64,000 bases of DNA from AP-15 sp963762575 (lineage in GTDB: Bacteria; Pseudomonadota; Alphaproteobacteria; ATCC43930; CGMCC-115725): the NCBI GenBank assembly GCA_963762575.1, contig CAVXLL010000001.1:1178001-1242000 (forward strand). The letters run 5' to 3'. Position numbers and translations under genes: made by a program. Positions 17,123-24,670 of the stretch are shown in pieces (the first letter of the stretch is position 1; each line of letters starts with the position of its first letter). The notes under the pieces were generated by a model. That model was not told where the DNA came from. It ran no database searches and was given only the letters and a program-made list of their open reading frames with translations.

Positions 17123-17881
17123 TCACAGCCGTTCTGCGAGGTGGCGGGCGCGGGCGAGGTCGGCCGGCGTGTCGACCTGCACGCCGAGGCGGGCGGCGTC
17201 GATCAAACTGACCGAGATGCGCATCCCGGCTTCGAGCGCGCGCAGCTGTTCTAGATGCTCGCGCTGCTCGAGGACGCCGCGCGGCAGCCCGACGAACCGT
17301 TCGAGCTCGGCGCGGCGATAGGCATAGAGCCCGATATGCTCGTAATGCGGCCCCGGCCCCCAGGGCACGATGGCCTTGCTGAAGTAGAGCGCGCGCGCCG
17401 GCCGTGCGGGATCGGTAAAGCCGGCGACCACCTTATTGACGCTGGTATCGGCGAGCGCCGCTTCGTCCTCGATGATTGCGGCCAAGGTCGCGATGTCGGT
17501 CTCGGGGTCGGCGAGGCCGGCGACCGCGACGCGGACCGCCGCCGGGTCGAGCAGCGGCAGATCGCCTTGCACATTCATCACGGCGTCATGCCGGCCGCCC
17601 GGATCGATCCGCTCGATCGCCTCGTGAATGCGGTCCGAGCCGGTGGGGTGGTGTGGGTCGGTCAAAACGGCTCGTCCGCCTGCCGATTCGATCGCGTCGG
17701 CAATGGCGCGGTCGGCGCAGGCGACGAAGACGGGTCCGACGTCGGCGGCGACGGCGCGGCGCCAGACATGCACGATCATCGGGGTTCCGGCGATATCGGC
17801 GAGCGGCTTGCCCGGCAATCGTGTGGCAGCGAGCCGGGCGGGAATGAGGATGATCGGGTTTGCGGGTGCGGTTCTGGTCAC
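17123..17881 (-). CDS. kdsB: 3-deoxy-manno-octulosonate cytidylyltransferase (CMP-KDO synthetase)
   Basis: A 252-residue nucleotidyltransferase. IPARLAATRLPGKPLADI is the CTP-binding loop, and GSDRIHEAIE and NVQGDLPLL follow as in KdsB. It activates KDO for lipid A inner-core synthesis, so the organism makes KDO-containing lipopolysaccharide. It is divergent from the cytochrome c gene (101 bp between start codons) and probably the first gene of a kdsB-pheA operon. Confidence 0.94.
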   Translation of the reverse strand: MTRTAPANPIILIPARLAATRLPGKPLADIAGTPMIVHVWRRAVAADVGPVFVACADRAIADAIESAGGRAVLTDPHHPTGSDRIHEAIERIDPGGRHDAVMNVQGDLPLLDPAAVRVAVAGLADPETDIATLAAIIEDEAALADTSVNKVVAGFTDPARPARALYFSKAIVPWGPGPHYEHIGLYAYRRAELERFVGLPRGVLEQREHLEQLRALEAGMRISVSLIDAARLGVQVDTPADLARARHLAERL

Positions 17882-17981
17882 GGGTATTGGTTAAACTTAC
17901 TGCGATAGCGACAAGATGCCCGGTTCGTCCGGAAGCCGGAAGCGTGATAATTCGGTCTGGACGCGGGAGGTTCGGGCATCG

Positions 17982-18503
17982 ATGTCGTCATTCGAGTGGA
18001 ACAAGATCATTGCTTCGGTGCTCACCGCGATGATCGTCGCGATGGCGTCAGGGATCTTGGCGGGTCAGCTGGTCCGTCCGAAGGAACTGGAAAAGCCGGT
18101 CTTTGTTGTAGCGGGCGCCGAGCCGAGCGCGAGCGCGCCGGCTGAGGGGGCGGCGGCGGCCGGCCCCGAGCCGATCGGGCCATTGCTCGCCAAGGCGGAT
18201 CCCAAAAAAGGCGAGCAGATCGCCAAGGTCTGTGCCGCATGCCATACCTTCACCAAGGGTGGGCCGAACAAGATCGGGCCGAACTTGTGGGACATCACCG
18301 ACGAGGCCATGGCCGAGGTGCCCGGCTATCAGTTCTCGGCCGCGATGGAAGCCCACAAAGGCGAAAAGTGGGACACGGACAAGCTCAACGATTGGCTGTA
18401 TAAGCCGCAGGCCTTCATCAAGGGCACCAAGATGACGTTCGCCGGTATTCCCAAGGGCCAAGACCGTGCCGATGTCATCGCCTATCTCGAGACGCTGAAA
18501 TAG
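17982..18503 (+). CDS. Membrane-anchored class I cytochrome c
   Basis: A 173-residue protein with an uncleaved N-terminal helix (IIASVLTAMIVAMASGILAG), an Ala/Pro-rich linker, and a mono-haem domain with CAACH at 84-88 and the distal Met in GTKMTFAGI. The layout matches CycM/c552-type cytochromes that carry electrons from bc1 to terminal oxidases. The start at MSSFEWNK gives the usual family N-terminus; 17916 adds 22 unlikely residues. It lies 13 bp before hisN. Confidence 0.92.
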   Translation: MSSFEWNKIIASVLTAMIVAMASGILAGQLVRPKELEKPVFVVAGAEPSASAPAEGAAAAGPEPIGPLLAKADPKKGEQIAKVCAACHTFTKGGPNKIGPNLWDITDEAMAEVPGYQFSAAMEAHKGEKWDTDKLNDWLYKPQAFIKGTKMTFAGIPKGQDRADVIAYLETLK

Positions 18504-18516
18504 ATGGGCTAGGCCG

Positions 18517-19296
18517 ATGACGCCCGGCGAGCTCGATCAGTGTCTTGAACTCGCGCTGCGCTTGGCCGATGCGGCGGGCGAGGCGATCCGGCCGTATTTC
18601 CGGCAGCCGCTCACGGTGGACGACAAGGCCGACTTGACCCCGGTAACGGAGGCCGACCGTACCGCCGAACAGGCGATGCGGTCGCTGATCGAGAGCCGTT
18701 TCCCGGAGCACGGCATCATTGGGGAAGAGTTCGGCCGCGCGCGGGACAGTGCCGAGTTCGTCTGGACATTGGACCCGATCGACGGGACGAAATCCTTCAT
18801 CAGCGGGGTTCCGCTGTTCGGCACATTGATCGCGCTGACCCGTGCCAAGCGCCCGATCCTCGGCATCATCGATCAGCCAATTTCGCGCGAACGCTGGGTA
18901 GGTGTCGCCGGGCGTCCGACAACGCTGAACGGCGTCGCGGTTCACTGCCGGGCCTGCGCTGGACTCCTTGGCGCCACGCTCTTTGCCACGACTCCCGACA
19001 TGTTCAAGGGAGGAGACGCCGCGGCCTTCTCCCGGGTGTCGAGCGCGGTAAAGCTGACGCGGTTTGGGGCCGATTGTTACGCCTACGGCCTGCTCGCCGC
19101 CGGCTTTATCGACCTCGTTCTTGAAGCCAACCTCAAACCGTACGATTTTTGCCCGATGGTTCCGATCATCGAAGGGGCAGGCGGGATCGCCAGCGATTGG
19201 CGCGGTGCACCGCTCGATGTCACTTCGGAAGGCCGCGCCTTGATCGCCGGCGATCGGCGTACCCATGAAGCGGCGCTGGCTCTCCTCGCCGGCTGA
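18517..19296 (+). CDS. hisN: Histidinol-phosphatase, inositol monophosphatase family
   Basis: A 259-residue IMPase-fold enzyme with the metal motifs GEEFG and WTLDPIDGTKSFISG, and a C-terminal PMVPIIEGAGGIASDWRG. The sequence around the active site (LDPIDGTKSFISGVPLFGTL) is typical of HisN, which removes phosphate from L-histidinol phosphate. A related inositol-phosphatase activity cannot be excluded. It lies between the cytochrome gene and yejA on the same strand. Confidence 0.88.
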   Translation: MTPGELDQCLELALRLADAAGEAIRPYFRQPLTVDDKADLTPVTEADRTAEQAMRSLIESRFPEHGIIGEEFGRARDSAEFVWTLDPIDGTKSFISGVPLFGTLIALTRAKRPILGIIDQPISRERWVGVAGRPTTLNGVAVHCRACAGLLGATLFATTPDMFKGGDAAAFSRVSSAVKLTRFGADCYAYGLLAAGFIDLVLEANLKPYDFCPMVPIIEGAGGIASDWRGAPLDVTSEGRALIAGDRRTHEAALALLAG

Positions 19297-19319
19297 GCTG
19301 TTCGCCCGGAGTTGAAATA

Positions 19320-21152
19320 ATGCGCAGAGTCCCTGCAACCATTGTCGCGCTCGCTGCATCACTCGGACTGGTCGCTGCCGCAGTCGCGGCAAGGACACCG
19401 GGCATGTCGTTGTTCGGCGATCTCAAATACGGTGCCGACTTCAAGCATTTCGACTATGCAAACCCGGACGCGCCAAAGGGCGGCACGATGCGCCTCTTCG
19501 CGATCGGCACCTTCGACACCCTCAACCCGTTTGTCGTCAAAGGGGTGCCCGCGGCGGGGGTAGGCGAGATCTTCGATACCCTGTCGGTTTCCTCCGAGGA
19601 CGAGCCCAGCAGCGAATACGGCCTCGTCGCCGAGAAAATCGAACTCGCCCCCGACAAGCTTTCGGTGCTCTACACGTTGCGCAACGAGGCGCGCTTCCAT
19701 GATGGAACCCCGATGACGCCGGAGGACGTCATCTGGACCTTCGAGACATTGCGCACCAAGGGGGCTCCGTCCTACCGCTCTTATTACGGCGACGTGACCA
19801 AGGTCGAAAAGGAGGGGGAGCGCGGCGTGCGGTTCTCGTTCAAATCAGCGGAGAACCGCGAATTGCCGCAGATTCTCGGGCAGATGCCGGTATTGTCGAA
19901 GGCGTATTGGGCCGGGCGTGATTTCGAGAAGACAACGCTCGACCCGCCGCTCGGCAGCGGTCCCTACAAGATCGAATCGGTCGATCCCGGGCGCTCGATC
20001 ACCTACCGCCGGGTTGCCGATTACTGGGCGGCCGATCTGCCGGTCATGAAGGGCCGCTTCAATGTCGACACGATCCGCTACGACTATTACCGCGACGCGA
20101 CGATCGCGCTGGAGGCGTTCAAGGCCGGCCAGTTCGACGTGAAGCTCGAAAATTCGTCGAAGGATTGGGCGACCGGGTATGACAGCCCGGCCTTGCGCGC
20201 CGGCCTCATCAAGAAGGAAGAGATCCCGAACGGGTTGCCCAGCGGCATGCAGGGGTTTGCGTACAATCTGCGCCGACCGCTGTTCCAGGACCCGCGGGTG
20301 CGCGAGGCGTTGGCTTATGCCTTCGATTTCGAATGGTCGAACAAGAATTTGTTTTACGGCGCATATAAGCGCACGCGCAGCTATTTCGACAATTCCGAGC
20401 TCGCGGCAACCGGGGTGCCCCAGGGCGAGGAAATGAACATCCTCGAAAAGTTCCGCGGTCAGATTCCGGACCGCGTCTTTACGACCGAGTACGACCCGCC
20501 GAAATACGACGCTTCGGGCAATATTCGCGACGGCGTACGGGCGGCATTGAAATTGCTGAAGGAGGCCGGCTGGACCTTCAAGGGCGAAAAGCTCGTCAAT
20601 GACGAGACGGGTCAGCCCTTCGAGTTCGAAATCGTGCTCGACAATCCTCAGTTCGAGCGGATCGTGTTGCCCTTTGCGAAAAACCTCGAGCGGATGGGCA
20701 TCACTGCGCGGGTGCGCACCGTCGACAATGCGCAATACCAGAAGCGCATGGAAACCTTCGACTACGACATGGCGGTCGTCGCGTTCGGCAAATCATTGTC
20801 GCCGGGCAACGAGCAGCGCGATTATTGGGGTTCGCAATCCGCCGACGAGCAGGGAAGCCGCAACCTGCTGGGCATCAAGAGCAAAGTTGTCGACGAGCTG
20901 ATCGAAGAGCTGGTCCGGGCGCCCGACCGGCCAAGTCTGGTGGCGCACACGCACGCCCTCGACCGTGTATTGCAGTATGGCTATTACCTGATCCCGCATT
21001 ACCATATCGCCGCGTTCCGCGTCGCCTACTGGGACAAGTTCCGGCGACCCGCCGTCTCGCCGAAATACGCGGTCGGCCTCGATACCTGGTGGATCGATCC
21101 GACCGCCGAGCAATCGGTCGAGGCCAAAAAAGGCGAAGTGACGAAGCAGTGA
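19320..21152 (+). CDS. yejA: Periplasmic peptide-binding protein of ABC transporter, YejA type
   Basis: A 610-residue family 5 solute-binding protein. The signal peptide covers about residues 1-22. GMSLFGDLKYGADFKHFDYAN and KGGTMRLFAIGTFDTLNPF match YejA, and FHDGTPMTPEDVIWTFE is the family-wide signature. It should capture oligopeptides or peptide antibiotics such as microcin C for the Yej transporter. A GGAG site precedes the ATG. yejB follows after a 160-bp gap filled with palindromic repeats. Confidence 0.92.
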   Translation: MRRVPATIVALAASLGLVAAAVAARTPGMSLFGDLKYGADFKHFDYANPDAPKGGTMRLFAIGTFDTLNPFVVKGVPAAGVGEIFDTLSVSSEDEPSSEYGLVAEKIELAPDKLSVLYTLRNEARFHDGTPMTPEDVIWTFETLRTKGAPSYRSYYGDVTKVEKEGERGVRFSFKSAENRELPQILGQMPVLSKAYWAGRDFEKTTLDPPLGSGPYKIESVDPGRSITYRRVADYWAADLPVMKGRFNVDTIRYDYYRDATIALEAFKAGQFDVKLENSSKDWATGYDSPALRAGLIKKEEIPNGLPSGMQGFAYNLRRPLFQDPRVREALAYAFDFEWSNKNLFYGAYKRTRSYFDNSELAATGVPQGEEMNILEKFRGQIPDRVFTTEYDPPKYDASGNIRDGVRAALKLLKEAGWTFKGEKLVNDETGQPFEFEIVLDNPQFERIVLPFAKNLERMGITARVRTVDNAQYQKRMETFDYDMAVVAFGKSLSPGNEQRDYWGSQSADEQGSRNLLGIKSKVVDELIEELVRAPDRPSLVAHTHALDRVLQYGYYLIPHYHIAAFRVAYWDKFRRPAVSPKYAVGLDTWWIDPTAEQSVEAKKGEVTKQ

Positions 21153-21181
21153 CCCTCACCCGCTTCGCTGCGCTCAGCACC

Positions 21182-21250
21182 CTCTCCCGCGGTGCGGGAG
21201 AGGGGCCACACGCGCGTAGCTCAAAGCTCCTCTCCCGCACCGCGGGAGAG
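21182..21250. repeat. Pair of palindromic repeats between yejA and yejB
   Basis: Two near-identical hairpins, CTCTCCCGC/GCGGGAGAG at 21182-21102+ (21182-21202) and 21230-21250, with loops GGT and ACC. They lie within a longer unit bounded by CCCTCACCCGC (about 21152) and GGTGGGTGAGGG. Part of the same motif forms the 3' end of anmK. As RNA, the hairpins could protect the yejA message or reduce read-through into yejB. Confidence 0.85.
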
Positions 21251-21312
21251 GGGGGACCAAGCGCGCAGCGCTTGGTGGGTGAGGGCAGGGAATTCGCCGA
21301 CCGGAGCGGCGC

Positions 21313-22401
21313 ATGATTGCCTACGCGATACGCCGCATCGCGCTGATGATCCCGACCCTGTTCGCGATCATGGTGGTCAATTTTGTGATCGTGCAGGCGG
21401 CGCCGGGTGGGCCGGTCGAGCAGATGATTTCGCGCCTCAAAGGCAGCACCGTCAGCGCGACCGAGCGGGTGAGCGGCGGCACCGGAGAGTTCAAAACGCA
21501 ACCCGGCGTCAGCGATACCCGCTATCGCGGGGCACGCGGCCTCGACCCTGCTCTGATCAAAGAGCTCGAAAAGCAATACGGCTTCGACAAGCCGCCGCTC
21601 GAACGCTTTGTGTTGATGATGCGCAACTACATCACCTTCGATTTCGGCACCAGCTTCTTCCGCGACCGTCGCGTCGTCGATCTGATCAAGGACAAATTGC
21701 CGGTCTCGATCTCGATCGGCTTGTGGACCACCCTGATCACCTATCTCGTCTCGATCCCGCTCGGCATCAGGAAAGCGGTGCGCGACGGCAGCCGGTTCGA
21801 TGTATGGACCAGCACCGTGATCATCGTCGGCTATGCTGTGCCGAGTTTCCTGTTCGCCGTCTTGCTGATCGTGCTGTTCGCCGGCGGCAGTTATTTCTCG
21901 ATTTTCCCATTGCGCGGTCTGGTCAGCGACAATTGGGCTTCATTGTCCTGGCCAATGCGCATCGCCGATTATTTCTGGCACATCGCATTGCCGATCACCG
22001 CATTGGTGATCTCGGGTTTCGCCACCCTGACGATGCTGACCAAGAATTGCTTTTTGGAGGAAATCAACAAGCAATACGTATTGACCGCCCGTTCCAAGGG
22101 GCTGACCCAGCGTCGGGTGCTCTACGGCCACATCTTCCGGAATGCGATGCTGCTGGTCGTGGCCGGCTTTCCGGCGGCGCTGATCGGAATTCTCTTTACC
22201 GGCTCCCTGCTGATCGAGGTGATCTTCTCGCTTGATGGTCTCGGTCTCCTCGGCTTCGAGGCGGCGATCAACCGCGACTACCCGATCATGTTTGCCACCC
22301 TCTATGTGTTCACCTTGATCGGGCTCCTGTTGAAACTGGTCAGCGATCTGACCTACATGCTGATCGACCCCCGCATCGATTTCGCCGCCCGCCGAGTCTG
22401 A
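21313..22401 (+). CDS. yejB: ABC transporter permease YejB
   Basis: A 362-residue inner-membrane permease of the DppB/OppB class: first helix IALMIPTLFAIMVVNFVIVQ, a large periplasmic loop, and a coupling (EAA) loop at about LTARSKGLTQRRVLYGHIF. The insert between the first helices (about residues 40-90) is characteristic of YejB. It forms the channel with YejE. No yejE or yejF follows: the next gene is on the opposite strand, so partners must lie elsewhere or be lost. Confidence 0.92.
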   Translation: MIAYAIRRIALMIPTLFAIMVVNFVIVQAAPGGPVEQMISRLKGSTVSATERVSGGTGEFKTQPGVSDTRYRGARGLDPALIKELEKQYGFDKPPLERFVLMMRNYITFDFGTSFFRDRRVVDLIKDKLPVSISIGLWTTLITYLVSIPLGIRKAVRDGSRFDVWTSTVIIVGYAVPSFLFAVLLIVLFAGGSYFSIFPLRGLVSDNWASLSWPMRIADYFWHIALPITALVISGFATLTMLTKNCFLEEINKQYVLTARSKGLTQRRVLYGHIFRNAMLLVVAGFPAALIGILFTGSLLIEVIFSLDGLGLLGFEAAINRDYPIMFATLYVFTLIGLLLKLVSDLTYMLIDPRIDFAARRV

Positions 22402-22455
22402 CGGTGTCAGCGTACACCGTCTGCGATCTCCGGTACCGGGCTGACAAGCCAAACG

Positions 22456-23205
22456 TCAGTAGTAGCCTGTGCCGCCGTTAACGTGGATGGTCTGGCCGGT
22501 GATAAAGCCGCCGTCGTCGCTGACCAGAAAGAGGCAGGTGGCGGCGATCTCGTCGACGTGGCCCTGACGCCCGAGCGGAATGCCGGCGGCGCTCGGCACC
22601 CGCCCCTGATACCACTCGGGATTGTCTCGGCGGGTATCGATGCTGCCGGGGGAGACCACGTTGGCCCGGATATTCTGGGGAGCGAACTCGGAGGCGAGGG
22701 CTCGCGCCAGCCCGACCAGGCCCATCTTTGCCGCCGAGACATGGGCGCGTCCGCTGCCGCCAGTGAAGGCGCCTTCACCGGTGAAGAACAGTATACGGCC
22801 GTACTGATTTTTGACCATCGAGCCGATGGCCGCCTGCGTGCAGTAGAGCGCGCCATCGAGGACGACCCCCCTGACGTGCTCCCAGTCCTGCGTCGTCACC
22901 TCCGTGAAGGGCTTGTGCGGCCGGATCGCGGCATTGTTGATCAGGATGTCGATGCGGCCGAACTCGGACATCGTCTTCGCCACCATCGCGTCGACTTGAT
23001 CTTTCTTGGCAACATCGGCGGTGACGGCGAGCGCCTTCACCCCGCGGTCCCGGGCCTCGCGCGCGACGGCGTCGGCCTCGGCCTGGTTGGAGCGGGCGTT
23101 GACGACGACGTGAGCCCCCTCCCCGGCCAGCTTCAATACCGTGGCGCGGCCGATATTGCGGCCCGAGCCGGTTACCAGCGCGACTTTCCCATCGAGCTTA
23201 CCCAT
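22456..23205 (-). CDS. Short-chain dehydrogenase/reductase
   Basis: A 249-residue SDR: NAD(P)-binding TGSGRNIGRA, NNAAIRP, the catalytic serine and a modified YxxxK region (HVSAAKMG, with the usual Tyr replaced by His), and PG motif NVVSPGSIDT. The loss of the catalytic tyrosine is visible in SGRAHVSAAKMGL and means it may not be an active oxidoreductase. It lies 49 bp downstream of the MHS transporter, so a joint role in uptake and use of one metabolite is possible. Confidence 0.88.
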   Translation of the reverse strand: MGKLDGKVALVTGSGRNIGRATVLKLAGEGAHVVVNARSNQAEADAVAREARDRGVKALAVTADVAKKDQVDAMVAKTMSEFGRIDILINNAAIRPHKPFTEVTTQDWEHVRGVVLDGALYCTQAAIGSMVKNQYGRILFFTGEGAFTGGSGRAHVSAAKMGLVGLARALASEFAPQNIRANVVSPGSIDTRRDNPEWYQGRVPSAAGIPLGRQGHVDEIAATCLFLVSDDGGFITGQTIHVNGGTGYY

Positions 23206-23254
23206 CAGTGCACCTCCATTGAGAATGTTCGAGACGTCCAGGGGAAACGGTCGC

Positions 23255-24580
23255 CTAGGCGTGCTCCTGCGAGATGTCGCGGTTCGTGAGATCCGGCATC
23301 AGCGCCGTCGCCGCGATTGAGACGACCGCGCACAAAAGGATGTAGACGGCGATCACATAGCCCGAACCGAAGGCCGCGAGGAGCGCCGTAGCGATAAGCG
23401 GCGCGGGGCCGCCGGCGATGACCGAGGCGAGCTGATAGCCGATCGAGCAGCCGCTGTAGCGCAGCCGCGGCGTGAAGCCTTCTGCGATCAGGGCGGCCTG
23501 CGGGCCGTACATCAGGTCGTGCGGCACAAAGGACAGGATGATGCCGAGGAAGATCCAGCCCGGCACCATAGTGTTCAACATCGCGAAATAGATGAAGCCG
23601 AAAATCCCGGTCGCGACCGAGCCGATTATGTAGATGCGCTTGCGGCCGAAGCGATCCGACAGATGCCCGGCGAGCGGGATGGTGACGAACGAGACCAGCC
23701 CCGCGGCGATCAGCGCCGTCAGGAGAAAATCGCGCGAGGTGTGCAGAACCTGCGTGCCGTAGGTAAAGACGAAGGCGAGGTAAATGTAGGCGGGGGCCTG
23801 CTCGGCCATCCGGGCGAAGGCCGAAAGAATGATCTGCTTTGGCTGGCGCTTGATGACTTCGAGCACGGGGACGCGCTCGATCTTCTCTTCGGCGACCAGG
23901 CGGCGGAAGACCGGCGTCTCGAGAATGCCGAGCCGGATGTAGAGCCCGACCGCGACCATGACGATGCTCAGCATGAATGGGATGCGCCAACCCCAGACGA
24001 GGAACTGATCGCCGGAAATCGCGCTGAACACGAATACCGCCAGATTTGCCAACAGCAGCCCGGCTGGACCCCCGAACTGCGGCCAAGAAGTGATAAAGCC
24101 GCGATGGCGGTTGGTACGCGCCCATTCCATCGACAACAGCACCGAGCCGCCCCATTCGCCGCCGACCCCGATCCCCTGGATAAACCGGATAATCGTCAGG
24201 ATGACGGCGCCCCAGATGCCGACTGAAGCATAAGTCGGGACGAAGCCCACGGCGAAGGTCGCCAATCCGGTCGTCAGAAGGGTCGCGATCAGCGCCCCCT
24301 TGCGCCCGATGCGGTCGCCGAAATGACCAAAGAAAGCCGCCCCGATCGGCCGGGCGATAAAGCCGACGGTATAGACCGCGAAGGCCTCCAGCACCCCGAC
24401 CAGCGGGTCGGAATGGGGAAAGAAGAGCTTTCCGAAGGCGAGACCGGTGACGATGCTGTAGAGCAGGAAATCGTACCACTCGATCGTCGTGCCGACCGTG
24501 CTCGCGATCACCGCTCGCCGCAGCTGCGCGCGGTGATCGGCCTCGGACAGCAAGGTTGCTGCATTGTCCACTGTTGTCAT
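23255..24580 (-). CDS. MFS transporter, metabolite:proton symporter (MHS) type
   Basis: A 441-residue twelve-helix protein. STVGTTIEWYDFLLYSIVTG and FGHFGDRIGRKGAL are the MHS-family signatures (ShiA, ProP, KgtP relatives), with GIGVGGEWGGSVLL in helix 5. It probably imports an organic acid or related metabolite with protons. The substrate cannot be told. It is followed by an SDR gene on the same strand. Confidence 0.9.
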   Translation of the reverse strand: MTTVDNAATLLSEADHRAQLRRAVIASTVGTTIEWYDFLLYSIVTGLAFGKLFFPHSDPLVGVLEAFAVYTVGFIARPIGAAFFGHFGDRIGRKGALIATLLTTGLATFAVGFVPTYASVGIWGAVILTIIRFIQGIGVGGEWGGSVLLSMEWARTNRHRGFITSWPQFGGPAGLLLANLAVFVFSAISGDQFLVWGWRIPFMLSIVMVAVGLYIRLGILETPVFRRLVAEEKIERVPVLEVIKRQPKQIILSAFARMAEQAPAYIYLAFVFTYGTQVLHTSRDFLLTALIAAGLVSFVTIPLAGHLSDRFGRKRIYIIGSVATGIFGFIYFAMLNTMVPGWIFLGIILSFVPHDLMYGPQAALIAEGFTPRLRYSGCSIGYQLASVIAGGPAPLIATALLAAFGSGYVIAVYILLCAVVSIAATALMPDLTNRDISQEHA

Positions 24581-24670
24581 GATGGCGCTTCCCCGATGAT
24601 CTGTGTTTTCCCAGATTACTTAAGGTCTTCACCGCACATGATCAGCCGGTCGGGCCTGATAGGCAATAAG

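Noticed and set aside
22401..22420. Hairpin ACGGTG/CACCGT after yejB as terminator
   Set aside because: Only six base pairs, an 8-nt loop and no T run.
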